A stretch of 64,000 nucleotides of DNA, from assembly GCA_043718065.1 (NCBI GenBank), contig JAYSWJ010000135.1:1-64000 (forward strand). The letters are read 5' to 3'. Positions 34,235 through 42,292 of this stretch are shown here, piece by piece. The notes below the pieces were generated by a model, which did not search any database, was not told the origin of the DNA, and was given only the letters and a program-made list of their open reading frames with translations. Position 1 is the stretch's first letter. The number at the start of each line of letters is the position of its first letter. The position numbers and the translations under genes were made by a program. The DNA is from JAAFIP01 sp043718065. Lineage in GTDB: Bacteria; Pseudomonadota; Gammaproteobacteria; Burkholderiales; Burkholderiaceae_C.

Positions 34235-34849
34235 ATGACTACTATTAATTCCATCTTAATTGCAGATGGTTCTTCTGATCGAATGTTGATCCCAATTTTG
34301 CAAATGTTGTTGTCTGAGTTGTCTCCAAGTTCTGCATTCACTGATATTATTTTTTATCCTGCTAGGGCGGTTTCACTAAGTGAGCGCGTAGCCCAAGCAG
34401 TTACAAAATACCCATGTGATATTTTATTTGTCCATCGCGACGCAGAAAATCAAGCTGCGGATCTTAGATATGCTGAAATTAATGCAAGCCGTCCAAAATT
34501 GAATGGACAGAAGTTAGTTTCGGTGGTTCCTGTCCGTATGACGGAAGCGTGGCTGTTGGTGGTACCAGATGCGATCCGCAAATCAGTCGGCAATAACGAT
34601 AAAAATGTACGACTTGGTCTACCCGAATTAAAAAAAATTGAAACATGCGATGCAAAACTGCATCTTGATCAAGCGTTAATTAGCGCGGTTAATCTAAACA
34701 GTAGAAGAAGACGAAAATTTCGTCCCGAAGAATATCGAACTCGAGTTGCAGAATTACTAACTAACTTAGACCCATTACGCAAATTGCCTTCTTTTGTTCG
34801 CCTGGAAACTGATCTCAAGGCCGCGTTATCAGCGCGAATAGTTGAATAA
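34235..34849 (+). CDS. Toprim-like partner protein (DUF4276-like), candidate effector
   Basis: The protein has 204 residues. The start NSILIADGSSDRMLIPILQM lines up with the Toprim VEGxxDxxL element, with Asp where Glu is usual, and CDILFVHRDAEN matches the DxD-type element that follows. RMTEAWLLV is a further landmark seen in DUF4276-like proteins. The C-terminal part is basic (SRRRRKFRPEEYRTRV). Toprim nucleases paired with RecF/OLD-type ATPases are a common defence layout. Catalysis is uncertain because the first acidic residue is changed. Confidence 0.7.
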   Translation: MTTINSILIADGSSDRMLIPILQMLLSELSPSSAFTDIIFYPARAVSLSERVAQAVTKYPCDILFVHRDAENQAADLRYAEINASRPKLNGQKLVSVVPVRMTEAWLLVVPDAIRKSVGNNDKNVRLGLPELKKIETCDAKLHLDQALISAVNLNSRRRRKFRPEEYRTRVAELLTNLDPLRKLPSFVRLETDLKAALSARIVE

Positions 34850-34863
34850 ACCCAGTTAATTAC

Positions 34864-35289
34864 ATGCGGTTTTTTACTCTTATCCCATTCGTCGAACACT
34901 TAGGTTTTGAGCTGATCAAGTTTGAAGGCGGTGAGGCGGAGATGCATTACACCCCCCGGCCTGAGCACCTTAACAGTTTTAACGTTACCCACGGCGGTGC
35001 CAGCATGACGCTGATGGACGTGGTGATGGCGCATGCGGCGCGCAGCGTAGCGCCCGAGGGTGGCATTGTCACTATTGAGATGAAAACCAGCTTTATGCAG
35101 CCCGCAGTGGGTGCGCTGGTGGCCAAGGGCCGGTTGATTCACCGCACTGCCACCATGGCCTTTACCGAGGCTACTATTTTCGACGCGCAGGGCAGAGCAT
35201 GCTCTCACGCAACAGGTACGTTCAAATATGTGCGCCGCCTGCCTACCAGCACCGGCGTGCAAGACCTAAACCAAGTGCCCACCGACTGA
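34864..35289 (+). CDS. PaaI-type hotdog thioesterase
   Basis: The 141-residue protein has the hotdog fold pattern of PaaI-like acyl-CoA thioesterases: FNVTHGGASMTLMDVVMAHA, with the THGG turn and the catalytic Asp, then VTIEMKTSFMQPAVG and an AFTEATIFDAQGRACSHATG end. It should hydrolyse acyl-CoA or aryl-CoA esters. It starts 14 bp after the Toprim-like gene, but its GC content matches the chromosome, so the island ends between them. Confidence 0.88.
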   Translation: MRFFTLIPFVEHLGFELIKFEGGEAEMHYTPRPEHLNSFNVTHGGASMTLMDVVMAHAARSVAPEGGIVTIEMKTSFMQPAVGALVAKGRLIHRTATMAFTEATIFDAQGRACSHATGTFKYVRRLPTSTGVQDLNQVPTD

Positions 35290-35325
35290 TATTTATCCTT
35301 CTAGAAGCATCTATTTATATGCTTT

Positions 35326-35381
35326 TTAGGCCTCTAACCCAAGTAATACCTGCTCAAGCAGCTATTAAATTTATAGTAATC
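35326..35381 (-). repeat. Dispersed palindromic element, copy 8 (thioesterase-reductase spacer)
   Basis: This complete reverse long-type copy reads TAGGCCTCTAACCCAAGTAA, TACCTGCTCAAGCAGCTATT, AAATTTATAGT. It ends 13 bp before the ATG of the next gene. Confidence 0.92.
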
Positions 35382-35394
35382 AAAGGATCGCATT

Positions 35395-36408
35395 ATGCAA
35401 AACCAACAATGGTTTTTAGATAACCGCCCCACCGCCGAGGCGCAGAGTAGCAACTTTAAACTGGTCACCACCGACACCGCAGCACTGCAAGACGGCCAGG
35501 TGCTGGTACGCCACCATTACATGAGCCTGGACCCCTACATGCGCGGCCGCATGAACGAGAGCAAAAGCTACGCCGTACCCCAAGCCTTGGGCGAGGTGAT
35601 GCAGGGCGGCACCGTGGGCGAGGTGGTTGAATCGAAGAATGATAAGTTTGCCATTGGCGACAAAGTAGTCGGCATGGGCGGCTGGCAAAACTACAGCGTA
35701 GTGGACGGCAACGCCGTGGGCGCGCTGCGCAAGGTAGACACTGCGCACATACCCCTTAGCCACTACTTGGGCGCAGTGGGCATGCCCGGCGTGACAGCGT
35801 ACTACGGCTTATTTAAAATCTGTACACCCAAGGCAGGCGAGACTGTGTGCGTTACCGCTGCCAGTGGCGCAGTGGGCAGCGCAGTAGGCGTGCTGGCCAA
35901 GTCGCGCGGCTGCCGCGAGGTGGGCATTGCAGGCGGTAAAGATAAGTGCGACTATGTGGTGAACGAGCTAGGTTTTGACGCCTGCATCGACTACAAAGAA
36001 CATAAAGACGGCAAGGCTTTGAACGATGCTTTAAAAGCTGCTGCGCCCAAGGGGATCGACTGCTATTTTGAAAACGTAGGCGGCTGGATTTTAGACGTGG
36101 TGCTGGCCCGCATGAACGCCATTGGCCGCATCGCAGTGTGCGGCATGATTGCAGGCTACGACGGCAAGCCGTTGCCACTGGCCGCGCCTGCGCTAATTTT
36201 GATGAGCCGCTTAAAAATAGAAGGCTTTATCGTGGCTGAGCATATGCAAGTGTGGCCCGAGGCTTTGAAAGAGCTGGGTGGGTTGATTGCTACCGGTAAA
36301 TTTAAGCCGCGTGAGTCTGTGGCGCAGGGCTTGGCTGCTGCGCCGGAGGCTTTCTTGGGGCTGCTAAAGGGCAAGAACTTTGGCAAGCAGGTGGTGAAGC
36401 TGGTTTGA
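35395..36408 (+). CDS. NADP-dependent medium-chain oxidoreductase
   Basis: This MDR-superfamily enzyme of 337 residues resembles CurA and leukotriene B4 dehydrogenase-like reductases. Landmarks are YMSLDPYMRGRMNE near the start, GMPGVTAYYGL, the nucleotide-binding TAASGAVGSAVGVLAK, YFENVGG and AVCGMIAGY. There are no zinc ligands. Such enzymes reduce activated C=C bonds with NADPH. An AAAGGA box just after the dispersed element serves the ATG at 35395. Confidence 0.92.
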   Translation: MQNQQWFLDNRPTAEAQSSNFKLVTTDTAALQDGQVLVRHHYMSLDPYMRGRMNESKSYAVPQALGEVMQGGTVGEVVESKNDKFAIGDKVVGMGGWQNYSVVDGNAVGALRKVDTAHIPLSHYLGAVGMPGVTAYYGLFKICTPKAGETVCVTAASGAVGSAVGVLAKSRGCREVGIAGGKDKCDYVVNELGFDACIDYKEHKDGKALNDALKAAAPKGIDCYFENVGGWILDVVLARMNAIGRIAVCGMIAGYDGKPLPLAAPALILMSRLKIEGFIVAEHMQVWPEALKELGGLIATGKFKPRESVAQGLAAAPEAFLGLLKGKNFGKQVVKLV

Positions 36409-36435
36409 TGTCTTAAGTTTTTAATGCGGACTGCC

Positions 36436-36518
36436 GGACGCGAAGGGCGCTAAGGTTGCGTAAAAGACGCGAAAGGAAAACCAAATAAGAGTGGTGATTT
36501 TCATAATTTATTTGGTTA
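36436..36518. repeat. CGCGAAGG-family repeat copy with short hairpin
   Basis: GGACGCGAAGGGCGCTAAGG followed by AAAGACGCGAAAGGAAAACC matches the left arm of the 16601-16770 inverted repeat. It is followed by an inverted repeat of AACCAAATAA (36479-36488) and TTATTTGGTT (36508-36517). It lies in the spacer before the desaturase gene. Confidence 0.7.
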
Positions 36519-36578
36519 TTCTTTATCTTTTTTAATGCCCAATCCGTTTGACTTTGATGTTCTGGAGTGAATTATTTT

Positions 36579-37682
36579 ATGAATTTATCTACATCAACAT
36601 CTGGCGCTACTGCCTTGCCGATTGACCGGCAGGGGGAAGAGTTTCGGGACGACTTGCGGGTGCTGGGGCCTACCGCTGGGACGGGCCATGTGGGGTCGGG
36701 CAATGCAGCGGCGCGGAAGATTTTGTCAGCGCAAGAGCTGGCACCTTTAACGGCGCTGAACAATTGGCGTTCGTTGATGGCCATAGCGCAAACGCTGCTG
36801 GTGATTACAGCTGCAATTGCTTTTGGCGTGGTGAACTGGTTTACCCCGTGGGTGCTGCTTAGTGTGTTGGTGATAGGTATTGCACTGCACAGCTTATTTA
36901 TCTTGTCGCACGAGGCCGCGCATTACCGCATGTTTACTAACCGTACAGCCAACGATATTGCGGGCCGGGTGATAGGCATGCTGGGAGGAGTGAGCATGTG
37001 CACTTACCGTGTCACCCACCGCCTGCACCACAATAATTTATACGGCCCGCAAGACCCTGACACGGCTATTCACGGGGGCTACCCGCGCGGCAAGGCGTAT
37101 TTATGGCGCAAGCTGGCGCTAGACCTGGTGGGCTGGAACGCTTGGAAAACCTATGCCTACTTTTTCGGTGCGCCTGCGATCAACGCCGATACGGGCGGCA
37201 AGGTTAACCCGCTGAACGACACATCGCCCCAGCTGCGCGCCAGTGCACGGCAAGACCGGCTGATCGTGATAGGTTTTCATATAGCTGCGCCTTTGGTAGC
37301 GCTAGCGCTAGGCGGGCTGAAGGGCTTGGCCATGTACGCTGTGTTGTGGATGCTGCCTCTGGTGACGGTGCTTCAACCTATTTTGCGCTTGCGCGCTATA
37401 TGCGAGCATGGCGCTGTGACAGATTTATCCTCACCCCTCACCGCAGCGCGCAGCAACAACACGTCGTGCAAGCTGAGCAACTGGCTGCTGCGCATGGTGC
37501 TGTTCCCGCACCATGTTAACTACCATTTAGAACACCATTTGTACCCAGCAGTGCCGCACTACCATCTACCCCGCTTGCATCAGCTACTGCTAGACAAAGG
37601 CGCTTTGCAAGGCGCTGAAGTGCGTGATGGGCTGGATACTTTAAATCTCATTTTTGCACCACGCAAAACCAAATCAACATAA
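36579..37682 (+). CDS. Membrane fatty acid desaturase
   Basis: This 367-residue integral membrane enzyme has the three histidine boxes of the di-iron desaturases: HEAAHY, HRLHH and HLEHH, with several hydrophobic segments between them. It inserts a double bond in, or hydroxylates, a lipid chain. ATG 36579 lies 11 bases after TGGAG; a GTG at 36567 overlaps that box and is less likely. Confidence 0.9.
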   Translation: MNLSTSTSGATALPIDRQGEEFRDDLRVLGPTAGTGHVGSGNAAARKILSAQELAPLTALNNWRSLMAIAQTLLVITAAIAFGVVNWFTPWVLLSVLVIGIALHSLFILSHEAAHYRMFTNRTANDIAGRVIGMLGGVSMCTYRVTHRLHHNNLYGPQDPDTAIHGGYPRGKAYLWRKLALDLVGWNAWKTYAYFFGAPAINADTGGKVNPLNDTSPQLRASARQDRLIVIGFHIAAPLVALALGGLKGLAMYAVLWMLPLVTVLQPILRLRAICEHGAVTDLSSPLTAARSNNTSCKLSNWLLRMVLFPHHVNYHLEHHLYPAVPHYHLPRLHQLLLDKGALQGAEVRDGLDTLNLIFAPRKTKST

Positions 37683-37702
37683 TAATTAGTACGAGACAAG
37701 CT

Positions 37703-38653
37703 ATGACCCAAGACATTTATTTTCACCACTACCCCACATCGCCCTTTGCTGAGAAGATGCGCGCCATCTTTGGCTACAAAGGCCTAGCGTGGAAGTCGGT
37801 GCTGCAGCCGCAGGTGATGCCCAAGCCTGATTTGGTGGCGCTAACAGGCGGCTACCGGCGCATTCCTGTGCTGCAAATTGGCAATGACGTTATTTGCGAC
37901 ACCGCGCTGATTTGCGATGTACTAGAACACATTAGCCCCGATAAACCGTTGTACCCCACGGGCATCAAAGGCGCAGCGCGCACAGTAGCGCAGTGGGCCG
38001 ACAGCACGCTGTTTTGGGTGGCGATGAGTTATAACTTCTCGCCTGCAGGCGCGGCTTTTATGTTTGCTGGCCGCCCGCCTGAGGCGCTGGGGGTATTTGC
38101 CGAAGATAGAAAAGCCATGCGCGCAGGCGCAGCGCGTATGAATGCACAAGACGCTACACCTGCCTACAAAAGTTATCTGCGCCGCATCAGCACCATGCTG
38201 GAAGGGCAAGACTTTGTGCTGAGCGCGCAGCCCAGCGTGGCCGACTTTGCCATCTATCACCCGCTGTGGTTCACCCGCAATATTGCGCCGCTGGCCGGTA
38301 TTTTGGACGCCACACCCAATGTGCTGGCTTGGATGGACCGCATCAAAGCACTAGGCCACGGCCAGATGGCTAAGAGCGATGCTGCGCAATCGATAGCTGC
38401 CTGCGCAGAATTTACCGGCGCTAACCACCTGTTTGATGTAAAAAATGAAGTTTTTCAAGACGAGCACGGCATACCGCTAGGCACGCAGGTCAGCATTACA
38501 GCAGAAAGCTTTGGCCTAGAGGCCACCGTGGGCGAACTGGTCGCCGCTACACGCACGCGCTACACACTGCGCCGCGTAGACGCGCGCGCGGGTACAGTGC
38601 ATGTGCACTTTCCGCGCATTGGTTTTACGTTGAAAGCAATAACACAATCATGA
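37703..38653 (+). CDS. Glutathione S-transferase family protein
   Basis: The N-terminal thioredoxin-like domain (DIYFHHYPTSPFAEKMRAIF, then RRIPVLQIGNDVICDTALIC) and the all-helical C-terminal domain (PSVADFAIYHPLWF) place this 316-residue protein in the GST superfamily. About 80 extra residues at the end form a beta-rich tail (LGTQVSITAESFGLEATVGELV) not found in simple GSTs. The substrate is unknown. It overlaps the next gene by 4 bp. Confidence 0.87.
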   Translation: MTQDIYFHHYPTSPFAEKMRAIFGYKGLAWKSVLQPQVMPKPDLVALTGGYRRIPVLQIGNDVICDTALICDVLEHISPDKPLYPTGIKGAARTVAQWADSTLFWVAMSYNFSPAGAAFMFAGRPPEALGVFAEDRKAMRAGAARMNAQDATPAYKSYLRRISTMLEGQDFVLSAQPSVADFAIYHPLWFTRNIAPLAGILDATPNVLAWMDRIKALGHGQMAKSDAAQSIAACAEFTGANHLFDVKNEVFQDEHGIPLGTQVSITAESFGLEATVGELVAATRTRYTLRRVDARAGTVHVHFPRIGFTLKAITQS

Positions 38654-39315
38654 TGCGCCAAATTTTGAGTTTTGTAAAAATTCAGCTGCCGATTAAATAT
38701 GCAAAACCTATTTTGATAGCATTCATGCTGAGCTTGTTGCTACCTAGCAGCTACGCGCAAGTGCTACCTAAAAATTTTCAAGCATCTGCTGTAGACAAAA
38801 AAGCCCAAGCTGAAAAATTTCTTTCTCAAAGCGGATTGCAGTTGGCTCATCCGGTGCTAATTTTGGATAAATGGCTACCAGATTTATCGGTTTTGGTAGT
38901 TTTTACTCGCAAGCACACAGACATAGAGAATACAGACGTAAAGATTGGGTTTTACACACTGGCGATGGGGCAATGGACATTGCGAGATACCGCGATTATT
39001 GGTGGTTATGGACATTACTTGAAGATCGTGTCTGCGTTGCATCTACAAACTAAAACTGGAAAGTACCCCAAATTTTTTGTCATCTCCCAGCTGGTAGGGT
39101 CGGAGTATGGCAAAAGAGCTGCATCGCTGTACCGTACTAATGTCTATTGGGCAGAGATCTCGCCAAGCACTTTTGATATTTGGCACGACCCTGATTTGAG
39201 TAGCCAGTTTGTTGCGACGCCTGAGTACCGTGAGGATGATAAATCTGCACAAGATATTGATGGGATCAAAGACGCGGCTGATCTGCGGCGGCGGCTGAAG
39301 GACTTACCTTGGTAA
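38650..39315 (+). CDS. Exported protein of unknown function
   Basis: This protein of 221 residues has a signal peptide (hydrophobic core FMLSLLLPSSYAQ). The mature part looks like a small soluble beta-rich domain (LSVLVVFTRKHTDIENTD, KIGFYTLAMGQWTLRD). The GC content is lower than that of its neighbours. It is coupled to the GST gene by an ATGA overlap and overlaps the next gene by 7 bp. The family is not recognised. Confidence 0.75.
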   Translation: MMRQILSFVKIQLPIKYAKPILIAFMLSLLLPSSYAQVLPKNFQASAVDKKAQAEKFLSQSGLQLAHPVLILDKWLPDLSVLVVFTRKHTDIENTDVKIGFYTLAMGQWTLRDTAIIGGYGHYLKIVSALHLQTKTGKYPKFFVISQLVGSEYGKRAASLYRTNVYWAEISPSTFDIWHDPDLSSQFVATPEYREDDKSAQDIDGIKDAADLRRRLKDLPW

Positions 39316-39764
39316 AGGAACAAACTACCTGGTTACACCTAGCTTTTGACCAGCTGACCGTACCGCAGCTGTACGCTGTGCTGCAACTGCGCAGCGACGT
39401 GTTTGTGATGGAGCAAAACTGCCCTTACCAAGACATGGATGGTTTTGATGCGCAGGCTGTGCACGTGATGGGCTGGGCTGGCGATTCGCTAGTGGCCTAC
39501 GCGCGGTGCTTTCCTGCCGGTGTTAAATTTGAAGAGGCCAGCATTGGCCGCGTGATCACCAGCGCTGCTTTGCGCGGCACAGGCGCGGGCCCGGTGCTGA
39601 TGCAGCAAGCTATTGATTGTGTGCAGCAGCAATGGGGCGCGCAGCCCATCCGTATTGGCGCGCAGGCGCACTTGGTAGAGTTTTATGGCAAGCTAGATTT
39701 TATGGTGGCTGGCGCGCCTTATATCGAAGACGGCATACCGCATATTGAGATGCTTCGCGCTTAA
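39309..39764 (+). CDS. GNAT acetyltransferase, ElaA type
   Basis: The 151-residue protein matches ElaA-like GNAT enzymes: LQLRSDVFVMEQNCPYQDMDGFD is the family hallmark, followed by ASIGRVITSAALRGTGAGPVLM (acetyl-CoA binding) and AQAHLVEFYGKLDF. Its acceptor is unknown. The start is a TTG at 39309 that overlaps the upstream gene. Confidence 0.88.
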   Translation: MVKEQTTWLHLAFDQLTVPQLYAVLQLRSDVFVMEQNCPYQDMDGFDAQAVHVMGWAGDSLVAYARCFPAGVKFEEASIGRVITSAALRGTGAGPVLMQQAIDCVQQQWGAQPIRIGAQAHLVEFYGKLDFMVAGAPYIEDGIPHIEMLRA

Positions 39765-39786
39765 ATTTATTTTTTTGGAGAACTTG

Positions 39787-40698
39787 ATGATGACTGATTT
39801 TAAAAAGAAAACTGCTGTGTTAACAGGCGCGGGATCAGGCTTTGGCCTAGAGTGCGCACGTATTGGGGCCAAGCTGGGCATGAACTTGGTGCTAGCCGAT
39901 GTGCAGCAAGACGCGCTGGACAAAGCCGTGGCAGAAGTGACCGCCTTGGGCGCACAAGTGCTGCCTTTTCAGCTGGATGTCTCTAAAGCAGAACAAGTTG
40001 AAGCTATGGGCGCTGCCACCTTGGCACGCTTTGGTGCACCGCATTTGGTGTTTAACAATGCAGGCATTGGCGCGGGTGGTTTGATTTGGGAGAACACTGC
40101 TAAAGACTGGGAATGGGTCATCGGCGTGAACGTGATGGGTGTCGCTCACGGCGTGCGCGTGTTCACGCCCATGATGCTGGACGCCGCCAAAAAAGACCCA
40201 GCCTACCGCGGTCACATCGTCAACACTGCCAGCATGGCCGGGCTGCTGAACGCACCCAACATGGGCGTGTACAACGTGAGCAAGCACGCGGTGGTGTCGT
40301 TAAGTGAGACGCTGTACCAAGACCTGCAGTTGGTCACTGACCAGGTCAGCGCGTCGGTACTATGCCCGTTTTTTGTACCCACCGGCATCAGCCAAAGCCA
40401 TCGTAACCGCCCTGAAGAATTCAAACAGCGCGGCGTCAAGCCCACTAAAAGCCAACTGATCGGCCAAGCCATGAGCGACAAAGCCGTAGGCAGCGGCAAA
40501 GTTAGCGCGGCCGATGTAGCGCAAATGGTGTTTGACGCTGTGGCCGCAAACCACTTCTACATCTACAGCCACCCCAAAGCCATAGCGTCGGTGCAAACGC
40601 GGCTAGAAGATGTTTTGCAAGCGCGCAATCCTACCGATCCGTTTGCAGTCAAGCCAGAGATTGGTGCAGGTTTGCGCGAGGCGTTGAGGGCTGCATAG
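39787..40698 (+). CDS. SDR family oxidoreductase
   Basis: This is a classical SDR of 303 residues with the NAD(P) motif TGAGSGFG, NNAGIGAGG, the catalytic NTASMAGLLNAPNMGVYNVSKHA (Ser, Tyr, Lys) and a longer C-terminus typical of members acting on bulky lipids or alcohols. The ATG at 39787 follows TTTGGAG by 6 bases; ATG 39790 directly after it is equally possible. Confidence 0.9.
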   Translation: MMTDFKKKTAVLTGAGSGFGLECARIGAKLGMNLVLADVQQDALDKAVAEVTALGAQVLPFQLDVSKAEQVEAMGAATLARFGAPHLVFNNAGIGAGGLIWENTAKDWEWVIGVNVMGVAHGVRVFTPMMLDAAKKDPAYRGHIVNTASMAGLLNAPNMGVYNVSKHAVVSLSETLYQDLQLVTDQVSASVLCPFFVPTGISQSHRNRPEEFKQRGVKPTKSQLIGQAMSDKAVGSGKVSAADVAQMVFDAVAANHFYIYSHPKAIASVQTRLEDVLQARNPTDPFAVKPEIGAGLREALRAA

Positions 40699-40752
40699 CT
40701 ATTTATTTCATAGCTGGTTGAGCAGTATCTACCTGCTGAACGGCCTATTTGA
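40697..40752 (+). repeat. Dispersed palindromic element, copy 9 (after SDR gene)
   Basis: Forward copy, diverged long type: ATTTCATAGCTGGTTGAGCA, GTATCTACCTGCTGAACGGC, CTATTT. It begins at the stop codon of the SDR gene. Confidence 0.8.
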
Positions 40753-40832
40753 TGCTAAAAATAGGTCACGGAACAACCCAAACGTGCCTCAACCCCCAGA
40801 CATACCCAACAGAACAAGAACAAACGCTCAAA

Positions 40833-41342
40833 TCACTTACGACTCAACCGCCGCCACATGCCCCGCACAGCAGCTTTCGTGCGCGATTTAAAGCGCTTGA
40901 CCATTTGCCATGCAGCAGACGCTCGCACATGGTCCATCAGCTGGTCTTTCCACAGCTTCCAGCGCGGGTACCACTTGGCAAACCAGCCAAACTGCATCAG
41001 CGCAGGCTCGGTCAGTTGAAACAAGCGCGCCACCAACGCCGTGCCTAGCAGCTTGGCACCGATCAATATGCCCATGCCAATGACCACCTGGCCATGGCGA
41101 ATAAAGTACAGCGCCGCCAGCTTGATAGGAAACAGCGCCACAGCAGGAATGACCAACACCAGCAAGGCTTGCCAAGGCGACAGCTTGGCGATTTTTCTTT
41201 CACACCACGCCCATACTGCTAGACGCGACATGCGGCGCATCAACGCGGCCAGTGGTTCCCAGCCCCATTCTTCGAATAGCAAAAGCAACGCGATAAACGG
41301 CGTAAAAATCCAGCGCAATAACGTGCCTAGGGCTTTTAACAT
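40833..41342 (-). CDS. Membrane protein of unknown function
   Basis: This 169-residue protein has two or three hydrophobic segments (LLRWIFTPFIALLLLF, QALLVLVIPAVALFPIKLAALYF, GMGILIGAKLLGTALVARLF) and a strongly basic C-terminal tail. The family name is not known to me, but similar proteins are frequent in Comamonadaceae. A degenerate dispersed element begins at its start codon. Confidence 0.75.
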   Translation of the reverse strand: MLKALGTLLRWIFTPFIALLLLFEEWGWEPLAALMRRMSRLAVWAWCERKIAKLSPWQALLVLVIPAVALFPIKLAALYFIRHGQVVIGMGILIGAKLLGTALVARLFQLTEPALMQFGWFAKWYPRWKLWKDQLMDHVRASAAWQMVKRFKSRTKAAVRGMWRRLSRK

Positions 41343-41371
41343 GTGCTCAAGAAGCTATGCAATATGTAGCA
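41341..41371 (-). repeat. Dispersed palindromic element, copy 10 (degenerate)
   Basis: Only ATGTGCTCAAGAAGCTATGC and AATATGTAGC remain recognisable (reverse orientation). It lies between the PaaG-like gene and the membrane protein gene and overlaps the start codon of the latter. Confidence 0.55.
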
Positions 41372-41379
41372 CTTAGGCT

Positions 41380-42240
41380 TTATGCACGGTACGCCGCAGG
41401 GCGTTTTGCTAAAAATGCGTTAATGCCTTCTGCACCGTTGGCATGGTGCAGATTGGTCACAAAGGCATCGCGCTCGGCGGCCAAATGCACTGGCAGGCTG
41501 TGCTGCAGGGCATCGTTTAACAATTCCTTGATACTAGCCAGCGCGTTGGGTGCTTTTGCGTTCAATGCATCAGCCAGCGCTAATGCCGTGGTCAGGGCTT
41601 GACCAGTCTCGGCTACTCGGTTAACTACGCCCAAGGCGTGCAGTCGTTCGGCGCTGACGCGTTCAGCCGCTAGCAATAGTTCGCTGGCAATTTGACGGGG
41701 CAGGGCGCGGGCTAAATGCCAGCTACCGCCGCCGTCGGGTGACAAGGCAACGTTGCTGTACGACATGACAAACACCGCGTCGCGCGCTGCGGCGATCAAG
41801 TCGCAGGCCAGGCACAGCGAAAAACCTGCACCTGCTGCTGCACCTTCTACCGCTGCTATCACCGGCTTGCGGCAGCTGCGAATAGCCTCTATCCAAGCGT
41901 GCAAGCTGTCGATGCTGTCAGCTTGCACGCCGGGTGGCTGGCTGCGGTTGTCTAGCAAGCGTTGCAGGTTGCCGCCTGCGCAAAACTGTGCGCCTTCACC
42001 GGTGATGACGACGCTGCTGATGTCGGCGCTGCTGTCGGCAAAATTAAGCGCCTCTACACCAGCGGCGTAGATGGCGGGGCCCAGCGCGTTGCGTGCGCTG
42101 GGGTTACAGATGGTTAGCACCATGGTGCGGCTACCAGCGCCTACAAAAGCGCTCTTTAGTTCGCCTGTAAAACTGCTTTTTACTTTGCTAGCGGGTGTGC
42201 TGCTAGGCTGGCTGGGGGACGCGTTGGGGTGATTCGACAT
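41380..42240 (-). CDS. Enoyl-CoA hydratase/isomerase (PaaG-like)
   Basis: This crotonase-fold enzyme of 286 residues has FCAGGNLQRLL and the oxyanion-hole EGAAAGAGFSLCLACDLI, then NVALSPDGGGSWHLARALP. The pattern SPDGGGSW is that of the PaaG and oxepin-CoA or 1,2-epoxyphenylacetyl-CoA isomerase group. The first 35 residues are a Ser/Pro-rich extension. It lies downstream of a PaaH-like dehydrogenase, but the rest of a phenylacetate cluster is not in the window. Confidence 0.9.
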   Translation of the reverse strand: MSNHPNASPSQPSSTPASKVKSSFTGELKSAFVGAGSRTMVLTICNPSARNALGPAIYAAGVEALNFADSSADISSVVITGEGAQFCAGGNLQRLLDNRSQPPGVQADSIDSLHAWIEAIRSCRKPVIAAVEGAAAGAGFSLCLACDLIAAARDAVFVMSYSNVALSPDGGGSWHLARALPRQIASELLLAAERVSAERLHALGVVNRVAETGQALTTALALADALNAKAPNALASIKELLNDALQHSLPVHLAAERDAFVTNLHHANGAEGINAFLAKRPAAYRA

Positions 42241-42292
42241 GCTGTAACTGTAATGTATGCCCGCCCGTGGCTACAACTCGTGCCTGGTATTT

